From: Cricetomys ansorgei
Lineage: Eukaryota; Chordata; Mammalia; Rodentia; Nesomyidae
Direction of reading: 5' to 3'
DNA length: 64,000 nucleotides
Assembly (NCBI GenBank): GCA_026225945.1
Contig: JAMJFZ010000107.1
Location: 49,136,001 to 49,200,000, forward strand
Part shown: in pieces, positions 1 through 11,988 of the stretch
Layout: every line of letters begins with the position of its first letter
Position numbering within the stretch: position 1 is the stretch's first letter
The notes under the pieces: model-generated
What the model was told of the DNA's origin: nothing
The model's database searches: none
The model's input: the letters and a program-made list of their open reading frames with translations, nothing else
Translations under genes and position numbers: made by a program

Positions 1-194
1 CTTAGAAACTTAATTATTTGTACATGAACCACATATTAAATAAGATTTGTAACATGCCTATTTAAAGAGTCATATTTCAGTATGTATTTGGAGGTTAAGT
101 CTTCTTGAATGGTGAAGATTTCAATACAGAAAAGTAAATGTAAAAATTATTAAATCAGTTCTAGCTCAGAGTCCTCTGGGCTCTGTGTCTGAAG

Positions 195-226
195 TACATG
201 ATGTCTAACTAAGAGCAGGTTGTACT

Positions 227-271
<45 letters not shown>

Positions 272-426
272 GTGTGTAGGTGTGTTTACAACAACAGATG
301 AGGAAAACAGAGGCCATGAACTAGAAAAAGAGCTAGGAAGGATATGGGATGGTTTGGAGGTAGGAAAGAGTATGGGGAAATGATATAATTGCATAGTAAT
401 CCCAAAAATTAAAATAAATAATTTTC
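195..426 (+). mobile_element. L1 (Lx-like) 3' UTR end
   Basis: This is the last part of a rodent L1 3' UTR in sense orientation. It has the order GCAGGTTGTA, a TG/TA microsatellite, GAGGCCATGAA, a G-rich stretch with GGTTTGGAGG, AAATGATATAATTG and an A-rich end. The same order recurs at 29395-29665 and 46435-46853, which supports the call from inside the window. No ORF2 remains, so it is 5'-truncated. Confidence 0.75.
229..267. repeat. (TG)n microsatellite
   Basis: About 19 uninterrupted TG units inside the L1 3' UTR, followed by imperfect TG/TTTG units to about 285. L1 3' UTRs of this kind usually carry a microsatellite here. Confidence 0.97.
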
Positions 427-1855
427 TAAAAATTATTGGGAAATCCTCTCTTTCTTCCTCATATTTGGAAGGATTGTTTATTTAATTATCTCAGAAATTT
501 ATCGACCATGTATAACTATCCTCTTACCCACCATCATCGAAAGGGGTTAAAGAAAAGCAAGGTCTAATTAAGAAAAATGACTACTCCATCAATTCAAATA
601 TGCCTACGGTAATTAAGCCAAACACCTTACTATGAAAATAGTTATTAGAATAACACTATTTTCTATTCTAACTGTGTCATTGTCAATCAAATAGATGTCA
701 CGAATTGAATGTGCAGAATCAAAGTAATCAGTCTTAATTATTCCAGGAAAACAACAGGTCACCTATCATCCTCAGTGAAGAAAGATGTCCAGGTTTATTT
801 TGGCCACTTATCATTTCCCCTGGGAGTTCACTATTTTAATTTTCTAGCCTCTTAAATTAACTATGCAACATTTTTGCTGTTCAGATTCTTTTGCACCTGT
901 TTGGCATGAAGATGTAAAGGGGAAGAAAATCAGTGTTTGTGAGATTAGTCCCAAGCCAGGTCTGTTACTGACCTATACATCATTAACCATCTGTTTGCTT
1001 TACAACAACCCTTGGGTTTTCTTTCCTACTTTGCCCCTGTTGGAGCTTTTCCAAACTGAAGTCCTGATTAATCAGGTTTTCTGAATCTTAATCTTCCATT
1101 TAATTACTAAGATGAGAGTGCATTTCTTCCTTTCAGGATATACTCTTGTCTGAATGGTACTTCCTGCGTACTGCTTCAAAAGAGCGTTATTGTGTAGGGC
1201 TTAAAGCACCTCCCCCACTTCCCACCCCCAGTGTTAGTATGTATGTATTGCCAAATGCTGAGATGTTGCCCAAATGTGGAGAAGTCTGTAAACACTAACT
1301 AGTCTTGGTAACTGTGTTCAAGGATGTTAATTTTAAGTCTTAGCAGTATGGCTTGGCTAAAATATGTATTTTCTGTGTGCCACCACTGCATGTCTTATAT
1401 TCCTTGGCTTAGTATGTGGAAAAGTGGGAAATTGTGATTAACTGTATTTCTTCCTTGAGGATATTATGACCTTTGCCTGTAAACTCTAAAATTCAGCCAA
1501 TAGTTTTCTCTGACAAGTAGATTTCCGTTTTAAGTTACTTTGGCTATAAATGAAAAGTCAGCAATAAGAAAATGTTGACTAAGAAGATACAAGTCCAAAT
1601 CTAAATTTTTCAAACTGTTTCTCTATTTCACTTAGTCCACAGACTTTGAGTTTAAATGGCATGACAACTAAATTAGCTCGTGCAATATATGTGGCCCATA
1701 TTTTGTTGAACAATGTCTACAAACTAGAATTGTTCTTTCCTCATTAATCCTTCTTTGAACAAAATATTAACTCACTCAGCAATAACTTCGTCCACAAATT
1801 AAAATGGTAGGACCGCAGTTTGACAGCTGTATTGATAAAATACAATGCATAACAA
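427..1855. other. Unassigned AT-rich DNA
   Basis: I see no gene, RNA gene or recognisable repeat. The open frame at 863-1084 is 73 codons with no homology I recognise and no supporting signals. Confidence 0.6.
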
Positions 1856-1857
1856 TT

Positions 1858-2020
1858 GCTAGGATTTACTGAGTGCATCTGAGGTAAAGGCCTCTGCTGT
1901 GAGCACTTTTTGTCTATTCCTTTAGTTCTTAGCATTACATGTCTGAGAATGTGGCCCAGTGAGATCAAGTAATTCGTTCAAGGTCGGCTACGTCAAATGT
2001 GGCAGAGCCATGTTTGTGAG
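1858..2020 (-). mobile_element. MIR SINE, antisense
   Basis: The order of motifs matches a reversed MIR: ATTTACTGAGTGC, then TTCTTAGCATTACATG, GAATGTGGCCCAG, AAGTAATTCGTTCAAGG and GGCAGAGCC. It is strongly diverged, as expected for a pre-eutherian SINE. The call is by pattern only. Confidence 0.7.
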
Positions 2021-2218
2021 GGGCTTACAGCCAAAGTACACAGAGTCTTTTTGCTTCTCAGTCTTCCTATAAATTTGAGAAAAATAAATTACTCTTTATC
2101 TAAGAAATATCACTATTAAATTAAAAATAGGTATTGTCATGCTTTTAGAAAAAAAGACAAAGACAACTGTCTATAGCCTATATCTGTCTTAGAATTTTTA
2201 GAGAGACTCGTTTGTGAT

Positions 2219-2437
2219 TTTTTTTTTTTTTGGATAGAATTTCATATACTTGAGAGCAGCTTTGAACTACCAAGAATTACCTTGAACTTCTGATCCTCTT
2301 GCCTTTATCTACTGAATACTGAGATTATAGTCATCTGTCACAATGCGTGGTTTATGCAGTGTGGCATCAAATTTGGGGCTTCCTCTATGCTCACCAAGCA
2401 TCCTAGCTACTAGGTTATATCTACAACCCTGGATGCT
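2219..2437 (-). mobile_element. B4-type SINE (ID-B1 fusion), antisense
   Basis: It starts with a run of 13 T (reversed A tail). A diverged reversed B1-like part follows (TTTGAACTACC, TTGAACTTCTGATCCTC, CTGAATACTGAGATTATAG), then a reversed ID/tRNA-like part (GGGGCTTCCTCTATGCTCACCAAGCA, here split by divergence) ending in CTACAACCCTGG. This part order is that of B4 elements. Confidence 0.7.
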
Positions 2438-2778
2438 AATCTGGGTTACCCACCTAACTGGACTTGGAAATGCCTGGGAAAAAAAGTATACCTGCCTGTT
2501 CATGTCAGGTGTTCCTATAAAGGGTTAGTCAGATGGAGATGCCTTCCCACAGTGTGGATCATGTCACCCCAGAGGCTGGAACAAAAACAGAAAGGGAAGA
2601 AAGCAAGAAATGCAGTCATTCTCTGATCTCTCTCTGCCTCATTTTGACCATATGGGTCAGTCTAGTCTCCCATGCTACCTGTCCATCATAGGCTGATACC
2701 TCTCAAATTCTGAATCAAAGTCATTTTATCCTTCCTTAAATTCTTAGGTGTTTTAATCATATCAGTGAGTTTTCTGGC

Positions 2779-3148
2779 TGTAATGGTTAATATTATCAAT
2801 GATAGGATCTAGAATTACCTACAAATCAAGCTTCTGGATACACCTGTGGGGGACTGTTTAGACTAGATTAATTGAGTGGGAAGACTCACGCAAACTATAG
2901 GCAGCACCATTCCATGAGTTGGAGACCCCGACTAGATAAAAAGGAGAGGGTGGGTCACATCAGGAGTTATCACTTTCTGCTTCCTGACTTCAGAAATCTT
3001 GTGATCAGCCACTTCAGGGTTTGCTGTCATGACACCTCCTATATTGATGGACTCTTGCCCCTGCAACAGTAAGACAAAATAAAACCCTCAACCCCAAGTT
3101 GCTTGTGTCAGGCATTTTATCATAGCAATGCGACAAGTAACTAGTACA
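2779..3148 (+). mobile_element. Solo LTR, MaLR/ERVL-type, with 5-bp target duplication
   Basis: This is a 370-bp unit that begins TG and ends CA, flanked by the perfect direct repeat CTGGC (2774-2778 and 3149-3153). A polyadenylation signal (AATAAA) lies near 3079, followed by a pyrimidine-rich stretch, as in an LTR R/U5. Length, termini and 5-bp duplication fit a MaLR or other ERVL-class solo LTR. There is no internal region and no coding potential. The exact subfamily is not resolved. Confidence 0.82.
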
Positions 3149-3422
3149 CTGGCTAAAACAGTAATTTAAGAAATATGCATTAATTTAAACCAGCAATTAC
3201 ATTTTAGTTATTTTATTCCTAGTCAGACAGGAGAAACTTTCAAATGAGTATTATGCTCATTGGAATATGTTAAAATACACTCATTTACCATTCATAATCT
3301 TTTTATTCTAACAATAGCATAAAGGAGATGGACAAGTTAAAGAAGTAAATATCATCTAGCTATAGGCTTTATGCATGAAAGTTACATTATATTATTGAAC
3401 AGCATATCAAATTATTGACCTG

Positions 3423-3548
3423 TAGTTTGGCATGATGGTTTACTGAGGCAATCCAAGTACTAGGGAACTTAGGCCAATGGGTAGTAAGTTCAAAAGCAGC
3501 CTGGGTTGCATATTGAAACCCTGTTAACAAAATTCAAAACAGAAATAA
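3423..3548 (+). mobile_element. Old B1-like SINE relic
   Basis: A diverged B1/7SL-type pattern: GGCATGATGG, CAATCCAAGTACTAGGG, AAGTTCAAAAGCAGCCTGGG, GAAACCCTGTTA, then an A-rich tail with AAACAAACAG. The divergence suggests an early B1F-like copy. Confidence 0.6.
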
Positions 3549-4334
3549 ACAAACAGAAGAAGCACCATAGTAAATCCAGATTATATGGATAGCTTTGTAA
3601 AATCAGGCTAAATACTTATAATGTAAACTGATGTAAAGAAACCAACATTTTGATGCCAAACCTTCAGTGGCTTTAAGGATATTCTTCTGTTGACATTGGA
3701 AAAAATAGTACATTTCCAATGAGTGGCTTATGTGCACACAAGATTAGACCAATGGTTATTAATAACTGTAAGAGTAAATCCACCCTTTTTCTAAGTGGTA
3801 CCCCAATTCTCTGTGTTTTCCAAAAGAAAAGTAAATGTAAAATAACTAGTTTGTAATTGCAATGCAGATGACCCATGAGGCAAGCCACATCAGTGATTGT
3901 TCCTGAAGAAAGATTTGGTAGCATGGCACACTTATGGCTTGGCTTGATCTATAAGGTTGATATGTATGCTTCATGCAATGCAAGTAAAAAAGGCTGATAC
4001 AGAGTCTAAGGACAAAGTTGCATCTTTGTAGCAAGGCAGAACAATGTTCTTTTTTTGGCTCTGTTCTTTTAGACAGTGGCCCTCATATGCTCTGTAGCTT
4101 TGTGTCAGATTCTTACTTTGTGAAACATTATTCACTATATCTAAAATATTTTCTAGCCTCTGAAGAATATTATATAACTAATGTTTCCATTTTTGTGACG
4201 TATATATGTTACAATTGATCTTAATTGGAGAAATTGAACCCAAAACATTTTGTAGTAAAGAAATAAAAAACTTTTCTGAAATTGTTACATAAAATGTATT
4301 TTCATATTTAAAATTGCAACAGATTTAACTAGAG

Positions 4335-4632
4335 TATGTATAACTGGACAATGGAAATCAAATTGTAAGCTTTCCTTAAGTGACATATTCTTAGGCAATA
4401 GGTGGGAGAGCTTGCATTTCAGTTTCAGTACTTACTGAATGCATAAATTAAAATATGTTCCATACCTCATTTCCTTGTGTAAAATATGACTAATGAATAA
4501 TATAATCAAAATGTAACATGAATAAAGTATCACATGCATTGGACAGAATATGCATATTCAGAAAATGGCACTCTACTGTGAGATCATTTCTGTATTCACT
4601 GACACTGATGGTTTGAGAAGTACTTGGATAGA
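4335..4632 (+). repeat. Exact direct repeat, copy 1 (298 bp)
   Basis: This block is identical base for base to 5761-6058, at a constant offset of 1426. Identity begins and ends abruptly: 4334 is G against C at 5760, and 4633 is T against G at 6059. It matches no mobile element I recognise and has no terminal repeats or target duplication. It is best read as the same genomic segment represented twice. Confidence 0.98.
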
Positions 4633-5760
4633 TTGTAGCATTAGTGTGGAAAAAAAAGGCTACATTATGAGTGAGTAATGAGTGTATTCAGAAATGATTT
4701 TGTTTCCTTTGTTTTTTTTGTATGATCTTTGATTCACAATTGAGCTCATTTGCTTTTGATATTCTGTATACTTTTTTTATTTTTAAATATTTTGCCATTG
4801 AATAAATTCTATAGCATGTACTTGTGTACTATATGTCTTTCATTGATATATAATTTTTTATTTATCTAACCAAAAAATGTTTTTACTAGGAATTCTTCTA
4901 GATTTGTTATGAAATTTCTGAACTAACTTTTTTAACTAAAGATTTCATTGTTCTGAAAAAAATTTTTTTTATAAAGAAAACATAAATAATTTTTTTAGAG
5001 AGTTGAGAGATATCTCTTTTTAAATGTTTTGCTTGTGTTTTTTTTATACTTGTGTATAATGATTTGTCTGTAAGGAAGTTGCTCTTGTGTAGTTTTCAAA
5101 TTTTATGTGTCTTTCACAGATTGTTTTTTTTGGTATTATGTCTGAGTACAGATACTGTACTTTGCTATTTGTTTTGTTTTTTTTGTTTTTTTATTTTTTT
5201 TTTTAATTTTTTAAATTCTTTTGTCTTTATTAAATTTATTTGTTTCTTTTGACTATTCATGTGGTCTAATTTACCTAACTATATCTATAAATTTAAATGC
5301 ACTGTTTATTTTGTATTTTTTTAGTTTCATGTCTTACTCTTGGTGGATAATCATTTTGAGTTTTTCATTTTAGTATGATATTTTTTTATATCAGTTCTTG
5401 TTTATTTTCTTTATTTTAATTTTTTGTTTTTTTCTTCTGTTGTCAGCTCTAATTAGTTTTTTTGAGGTTATATTGTTTTATCAATATATTTTTAGTTTTT
5501 CTTTATTTATTTTTGTTTGGTTCTATTTATTTCATTTTATGACTTTCTGGTATTAATCATTTATTGTATATTGCTACAATTTTGGTGATTGTATTATTGG
5601 ATTTTATTTGATATATATTGTTTGGTTAGATTTTTTTATTGAACTAATCATTGAAGTATTTGTTTGGAGTAAATACTTATTAAAATTTACTTCACGAAAT
5701 ATATGTTTTATAATAAATACTACAAAAATGAATATAAATAAAACTAAAAATAATTTAATC
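4633..5760. other. T-rich degraded segment, probable unpolished assembly filler
   Basis: Composition changes sharply at 4633 to T-dominated sequence with many T runs, and ends at 5760. It is not simple low-complexity DNA. In order, it holds partial copies of downstream sequence: near 4650-4710 it follows 6110-6182, near 4785-4835 it follows 6347-6445, near 4870-4900 it follows 6482-6515, near 4932-4965 it follows 6558-6592, near 4997-5030 it follows 6639-6680, and near 5095-5160 it follows 6908-7003. The last ~70 bases instead resemble 4260-4334. Bases missing from the downstream original tend to be A, C or G, with T in excess. Frames here (for example 5052-5252) should not be annotated. Confidence 0.8.
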
Positions 5761-6058
5761 TATGTATAACTGGACAATGGAAATCAAATTGTAAGCTTTC
5801 CTTAAGTGACATATTCTTAGGCAATAGGTGGGAGAGCTTGCATTTCAGTTTCAGTACTTACTGAATGCATAAATTAAAATATGTTCCATACCTCATTTCC
5901 TTGTGTAAAATATGACTAATGAATAATATAATCAAAATGTAACATGAATAAAGTATCACATGCATTGGACAGAATATGCATATTCAGAAAATGGCACTCT
6001 ACTGTGAGATCATTTCTGTATTCACTGACACTGATGGTTTGAGAAGTACTTGGATAGA
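5761..6058 (+). repeat. Exact direct repeat, copy 2 (298 bp)
   Basis: Identical to 4335-4632. Here the block continues into normal-composition sequence, so this is probably the correctly placed continuation into downstream DNA, while 4335-4632 is correctly joined to the upstream DNA. Confidence 0.98.
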
Positions 6059-9000
6059 GAATATTTACTGTACTACTTTTATATTTTCCTTGCTGCATTT
6101 ACATGAGATGAGAAAAAAACCTCACATCATTGCTGGAGTAAGAATAGTGTCAAGAAATCAGAAATGCTCTTTGGTTTCCTGTGTGATCTTTACTATATTC
6201 ATCTATGTTGAGGTCATCACCAGAGCTCAGCTGATTTCAGTGCCCTTGAACTTCTAATTTGTGACCTAATTAGACATCCTCTCTTTGCGAAATGGCCCAA
6301 GCTCATTTGCTGTTGATATGGTAATGTAAAAGTAACTTATTGAATTAAATATCTTAGCCATTGAAGGAAAGCCTCTATAGCATGAAATGAGTCCCCTATG
6401 TGAGTACAAATATCAACTCCTTCTATGTCTTGGGGTCATTAACTACAATAATATAATTCCTTTCTCCAGTGCTGTCATCAGACCAAAAAATGTCATTCTT
6501 ACTAGGAAATATTCAAGATAAGAAATTTTGACATTTACTGAAGCAACTAGAATCCCTTTCAACTAAAGATTTCATCTAGCTGGAAAAAAAATGTTCAAGG
6601 TTACTCTAGAAAGAAAGTACATGCAGAGAATAATGTCCTTAGGAGAGTTGGAGAGAATATCTCTAAAATTTGAAAATGTTTATGGTCTGTGCATTTTGTA
6701 GAGGTTTAGAGGAAGAGATTTTACTTTTCATGGAATCTTGTTTGGATAGTACTAGTGGAGAGGGGCAAAGAAATAATATGATTGAATGCTATAGCGTATG
6801 CATCCAGGTAATTAAGTATTCTTCAGTGGGAGTGCAATCAACTCAGAAGCAGAGCTTCTCCTCTACCAGAGAGGAGATAAGTGGACTAAGATACATGCTC
6901 AGTCTTTTGCAAATTTAAACTTCCATGTGTCTTTCACAGATACAGTGTATTTTTAGGGGTATGAAAAATGTCTCCCTCGTTTCTGAGTACAGATATACTG
7001 CTGACACATTGCAGGCTAAGCAGGCTTCCTAGGGTCATTAGAAGTATTGTTTCGCTTGTTATAATGCACCATTTTAAACTTATCTCATTTGTTGAGGTTC
7101 TTTTATTATAGGTACTTATTAAGTTTAAATTTTATTATTCAATATTATTGGAAACTGCTTATATTTCCTAAAATTACTGGGATCTACAAGCAGACATAAT
7201 ACAATATATAAAGGATGTTTCATTACATAAGAATATAATTTCACTCTAGAACAGCAAGTAGATAGAAAATTAAAATCTCATATTTTGAGTCATTTATGAT
7301 TGATATGCCTTGTGGGAGGCTAGGAATTGCTGGGTGAATGTATAGCCAAGAAGAACACAGGCTGACCCCAGTTGGATATAATATAGTAATATAAGAAAAT
7401 GTGTTGACATTCGTGAAAAAAGCCCTGTGTCAGAAGAATAGTTAATTTAAACTTGGGAAATTATGTGGATAAGAGAGAAAAATACTTGGTACTAATGTTG
7501 TTAGCTTCAATAGTATTCATACATGTGGCAGAATATGTTTTCCTCAAGTGAGGTTTGTAGTTATCATGTACCAGGAGTTATTATTTTGCCATGGTCAAAG
7601 TGCTCCATTACTTAAAAATCCTGAGTAGATATTGAAACATATCTTATTCCACACCCTCCTATGTTCCTGAAATTGATAATACCACTACTAGGAATTTAAT
7701 TCTTCTTGTTTCAGAAACGGAAAATAACGGTTGAAGGTGATAAATTGATTTGTCTGCGTTATTAAACCTATGAAAATCTCATTTTCTTTATCAAAACCAA
7801 GATAATTGATTGTTTAGATCTCCTGGGATTATTTTGAGGATAAAATTAGATAATGTGTATCTATCAGATTACTTGGTCTTTTGGGACTTTGGAGATTGAG
7901 CATATAATCATAATTACCATTACTGAATTACATTCACCATTGCCAATAGAGCTAGAAAAAGAGAGGAAGCATTTGATGTAGTTACAAGACAAAGTCTATA
8001 TTCAACTTATAAATGTCACACATTGGTATATCTTCTAAGTGAAATTCACACGGTATTTTAGCTTAGTAACCAAAAATATATTACTTCAGACATGGATCAT
8101 GATTTCTGAGGGAAGCCATCTAGTATTGCCAGCTTCTTTGATTTCAACAGTTTATTTGGTATGGTCATACATTTATTTTACTTATTTGAATGGACAATGG
8201 TATTCAGTCAAATATCTTTGGACTGTCATATCATAATTCATAGAAAGCCTAAATAGTTAATAAATTCATGTTGTCTGAATTTTTAATTTGGAAATAGTTA
8301 TAACAGACTTATAAATAATTCAGAAGGAGGGCTTTTTGTTACTTCTGAAGACCACAGGACAGGAACCATGGAAAGCAGTGAGCCAAAGATTAATGATCAT
8401 ATGCCACTCAAAACCTACATTCTTCTTATCAAGAGTTGCTTCACAATGTTAAGCCAAGTCATCCTAGAAATTCATGTTCTTGTGATTATGAGATTGCTTT
8501 GTGACTATTTCATTGATCATTGACGACAAAGAACTGAGACAAAGCTATTGTAAAGATCAAGCAGCATGAAACATAGACTTTAAACAATCAAACTTTAGTG
8601 GATAGAAATATTATAATAGAAAATAATTAACATACAAATATACTGCTGAATCATTAAGTCTATTTCCCTGCTAGTATCATATCTATATAATGGCCAGGTG
8701 AAAGGGTGCAAAGGCATTGATTATAAGGAGCATAATTTACCTATTTTATTTTAATGAGAAACATTTAGGTTGGTAAATTATATGTATAAAATTAGTATGG
8801 TCTTTTTTTTCTAAATAGAAAGGATGGGTTACCTTATAATTGATGCTTAGAGAATGCCAAGTTATCATTTTTAGAATTGATAACAAATCAGATCAATATA
8901 TTTGTAATAAACTAGACAAAAGTAGAAAATTGACAGAAATTCCAATATATAGTCTCCTTACCTTTCTTTATAGTACAGTTGCAAATTTTCATTGACATCT

Positions 9001-9976
9001 ATAAATCTTTTTAATATTATTTTTCTTGGGTTGATATTTGTCCTTCTACTTGTAATGGAAGAAATTTTATCTTATATGATAGTCCATATACTGTAAATGT
9101 AACAACGTTTCCATTCTAGAACAGAAATTTAAACATAAAAGTAAATCAGATGAATAAATACACTTAAAACAGACTGAAATACAAACTATGATCTCCAGTG
9201 CAGAGAAAAAATGCCAGAACATTCAGTACTGTCTGAATAGTAATCTCATATATAATGATCTTCAAAGTCAGCCTTCAAAGTGAGGTCATTTTCATTAATG
9301 ACAGAAGGTCAACTGGGTAATAATGAAGGAATTGTTTCTTTATTCAATTAGAGCCCTCTTAATGGTTCTGTAGGTCATATTGACTTGATAAGAAGGTACA
9401 AATGAGCAACCCCAAGGAAACAAAGGTCTCCTCAGACATAATAGATTCAGATTTGAGACAAATAAGAATTGAAATGTAATTTCTACTTCCAGCTCACCCC
9501 GCTGTGACTCTGCACTGAACATTTACATACTCTGTGACATGTGTCCCAGAATAAAAGAAAAACAGACATCTCACTTTGTCTGCTTTTCTAATGGATTTAG
9601 TTGTTTATATAATTCAGGGTTTTGGAAATTGCTTTTCTTTTGCCTCCCCCTTCCTTTCTATATTTCTATCCTTTTCTCTCTGTTTAGAATTTTATTGGAT
9701 TAATCAACGTATAAACAGATGTTAATTGACCAAGATATGATTATTGAACACTAATAGAGACTAAACAATGTGTTAGGGTAAGATTCAAAAGCAGTCTTAT
9801 GAAATAACTCTGTCTTTGTCAAATACATGAAGAATTTAATATCTGGTTTTCAATATTCTTATGTATATTCTAGTTGAGAGGCAAGAACACTAAAAATTAC
9901 AAATCTAAAGAAATATGAACAATATGGTAGTTCTTCAATTCTTCAGGCAAGTTTGGTATTTATTTTTGTTCTCACT
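6059..9976. other. Unassigned AT-rich DNA
   Basis: I see no gene or clear mobile element. Open frames (for example 5976-6257, 6670-6918, 8039-8236) are short, lack recognisable domains and are not supported as genes. The first ~1.2 kb is the template matched by the degraded segment at 4633-5760. Confidence 0.55.
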
Positions 9977-9977
9977 C

Positions 9978-10092
9978 TTTCTTCCTTCCTTCCTTCCTTC
10001 CTTTCTTCCTTCCTTCCTTCCTTCCTTCCTTCCTTCCTTCCTTCCTTCCTTCCTTCCTTTCTTCCTTCGTTCCTTCTTTTCTTTCTTTCTAG
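9978..10092. repeat. (CTTC)n polypyrimidine microsatellite
   Basis: About 115 bases of almost pure pyrimidine built from CTTC units with a few TTTC interruptions and one G. The complementary strand is pure GAAG-type polypurine. It explains the Ser/Leu/Pro-rich and Lys/Glu/Gly/Arg-rich frames on both strands here. Confidence 0.97.
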
Positions 10093-11988
10093 TTCATTCC
10101 TTTCTCCTATGTAGTTATCATGCAAACTGTTACTTTCCACTGAATTTTATATCTGTGTTTTAATCTCTTTTAGGAAGGTAACAGCCTGTAGATTAGGGAC
10201 TGCATTAATAGCTTCCTTTAATCTTCAGCTTTATTTCAAAAACTCTAATTCCCCAATAGCCATGTTCTGAGTGGAATGATGTAGGACTTATACATATGGA
10301 GGGGGAACTCAAGTCACACATCAACCTGCTTGGGGCACTCTCCTAGACTCTGATATTGAGTAAATGAAGACTTTTGAAGGTTCTTTGATGAGGCACTGTG
10401 AACTGTCTTGGAGATTCTGATAAAAGTGAACTAAAACCCACAGCCATTCTGGAAATTGTGTGTCATTAGGGTTTTCACTGAAACTCTTCCAAGAGCATAG
10501 CCGGAAGTTACTCTGTGCCCCTGCCACAAATGTCTGATTAAGATGAGAAATAATTGAAAAATATCTTTAAAAATAGGATACATGAAAATAAAACTAGGCC
10601 AAATAACAAGAGAAATGATGACTGATTTCAAAAGGAGAAGAATACTGGAAGGCAGAGTATAGAAGAAATGAACATTTACAGAATTGGAAGAAGAAACATA
10701 AACGACAAACACCTATTTTGTTAAGAACCTCTGAATAGAAACATCAAAACAATGGATCAGAAAATCGTTGAACAATGCAAGGAAAAAAATGTTTCATGAA
10801 TACATGGAATCTATAGAACGAGTATATGTGATTGATTCTAAAAAAAACGGACAATATTTTCACTAGATAATATGTTATTTTCAATAATAAACAAATGATT
10901 TTTAAAGAAAATTATATATGCCCTAGCATGAAATAATACTTACCTATAGTTTATGAGTCAAAAGTATTGTGCTCTTCTTATAATTGACTATAAAAGAACA
11001 ACACAGAACAGGGCAATGCAAGCATTTCTCCATAGAAAAAGGATAAACTTCAGAGCTTAGACCAAAGCAAGTTGAATGCTTATCAAACATAAAAGGAGAG
11101 ACAAAGGGGTTTTGAATACATAAGAAACGGTAAATATAGTTTCTATAGTCTTTAAGGAAATCAAGATGAAGAATACTAATTTTCAATAAAGAGAAAAAAA
11201 CTATCAGTGAACAATGAATCTAATTAAATATAGGATAAAAAGTTAACACAATTATGAGGATTATGGTTATAACTATGTGTGAAATTAAAACCTTGACAAT
11301 GTAGAAATTAATGTCTTTTTAGAGGTTGTTTTCCTAGAAGGATAGAGAAAAAAAGAGAATTTATAATAACAACTTTCAAAGATACAATGTATGTTGTAGT
11401 ATGCAGCGAAAGTAGGAGAAGGTATAGAGGTGTGGATTAAAAATTTAAGATTGCAAAGACAGTCTTCAAACAACACAAGTAAGGTAGTATATATTAATAT
11501 ACAGTGTTTAGGTTGTATAAATATTAACAAAATAGAATAAGTCAGAAATCTAAGAGGGTAAAATATATCTAAATTCTTACTCATGGTAAAGTATTAAGTT
11601 GTAGTTATGAGTTCAAACAGGAACAAAAACCAAATTACAAAATTGTCAGAGGAAATGATATAAGTATACATACATACATACACACACAGAGAACATATTC
11701 TCTATTCTGTTAGAACCAACGGTTATTTTATATAATAATGGAAATATATTCTAAGGATATATTGGTGATCCATTAGTAAATAGGTGTACATGGGAAATTC
11801 AAATGGATGGAATATCTTATTACATAAAAAGGCCAACATCTGTTATCAAAGTATAAAATCAAGCAGACAATAAAGTTGGGGGTTACTGGATCCTTTTGAT
11901 AACTTTGTGGATATCAGGTGGCAAAGAATGAAGTACACAAATGTGAAGCTAGTTAGAAAGACATCAGTTTTTCTCAAAAGCTCTAGGA
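10093..11988. other. Unassigned, partly A-rich DNA
   Basis: I see no gene. 10550-11640 is A-rich on the plus strand and may contain very old LINE sequence, but I cannot show it. A short CATA/CACA tract lies near 11664-11690. Confidence 0.5.

Noticed and set aside
5052..5252. Phe-rich hydrophobic 66-codon frame
   Set aside because: It lies in the T-rich degraded segment, which is probably sequencing or assembly noise.
4633..5760. T-rich stretch as natural low-complexity or a T-rich mobile element
   Set aside because: Ordered anchors shared with downstream sequence and the flanking exact 298-bp repeat fit a corrupted duplicate better.
9915..10163. Frames rich in Leu-Pro-Ser-Phe (plus) and Lys-Glu-Gly-Arg (minus)
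   Set aside because: Both are translations of the (CTTC)n tract.
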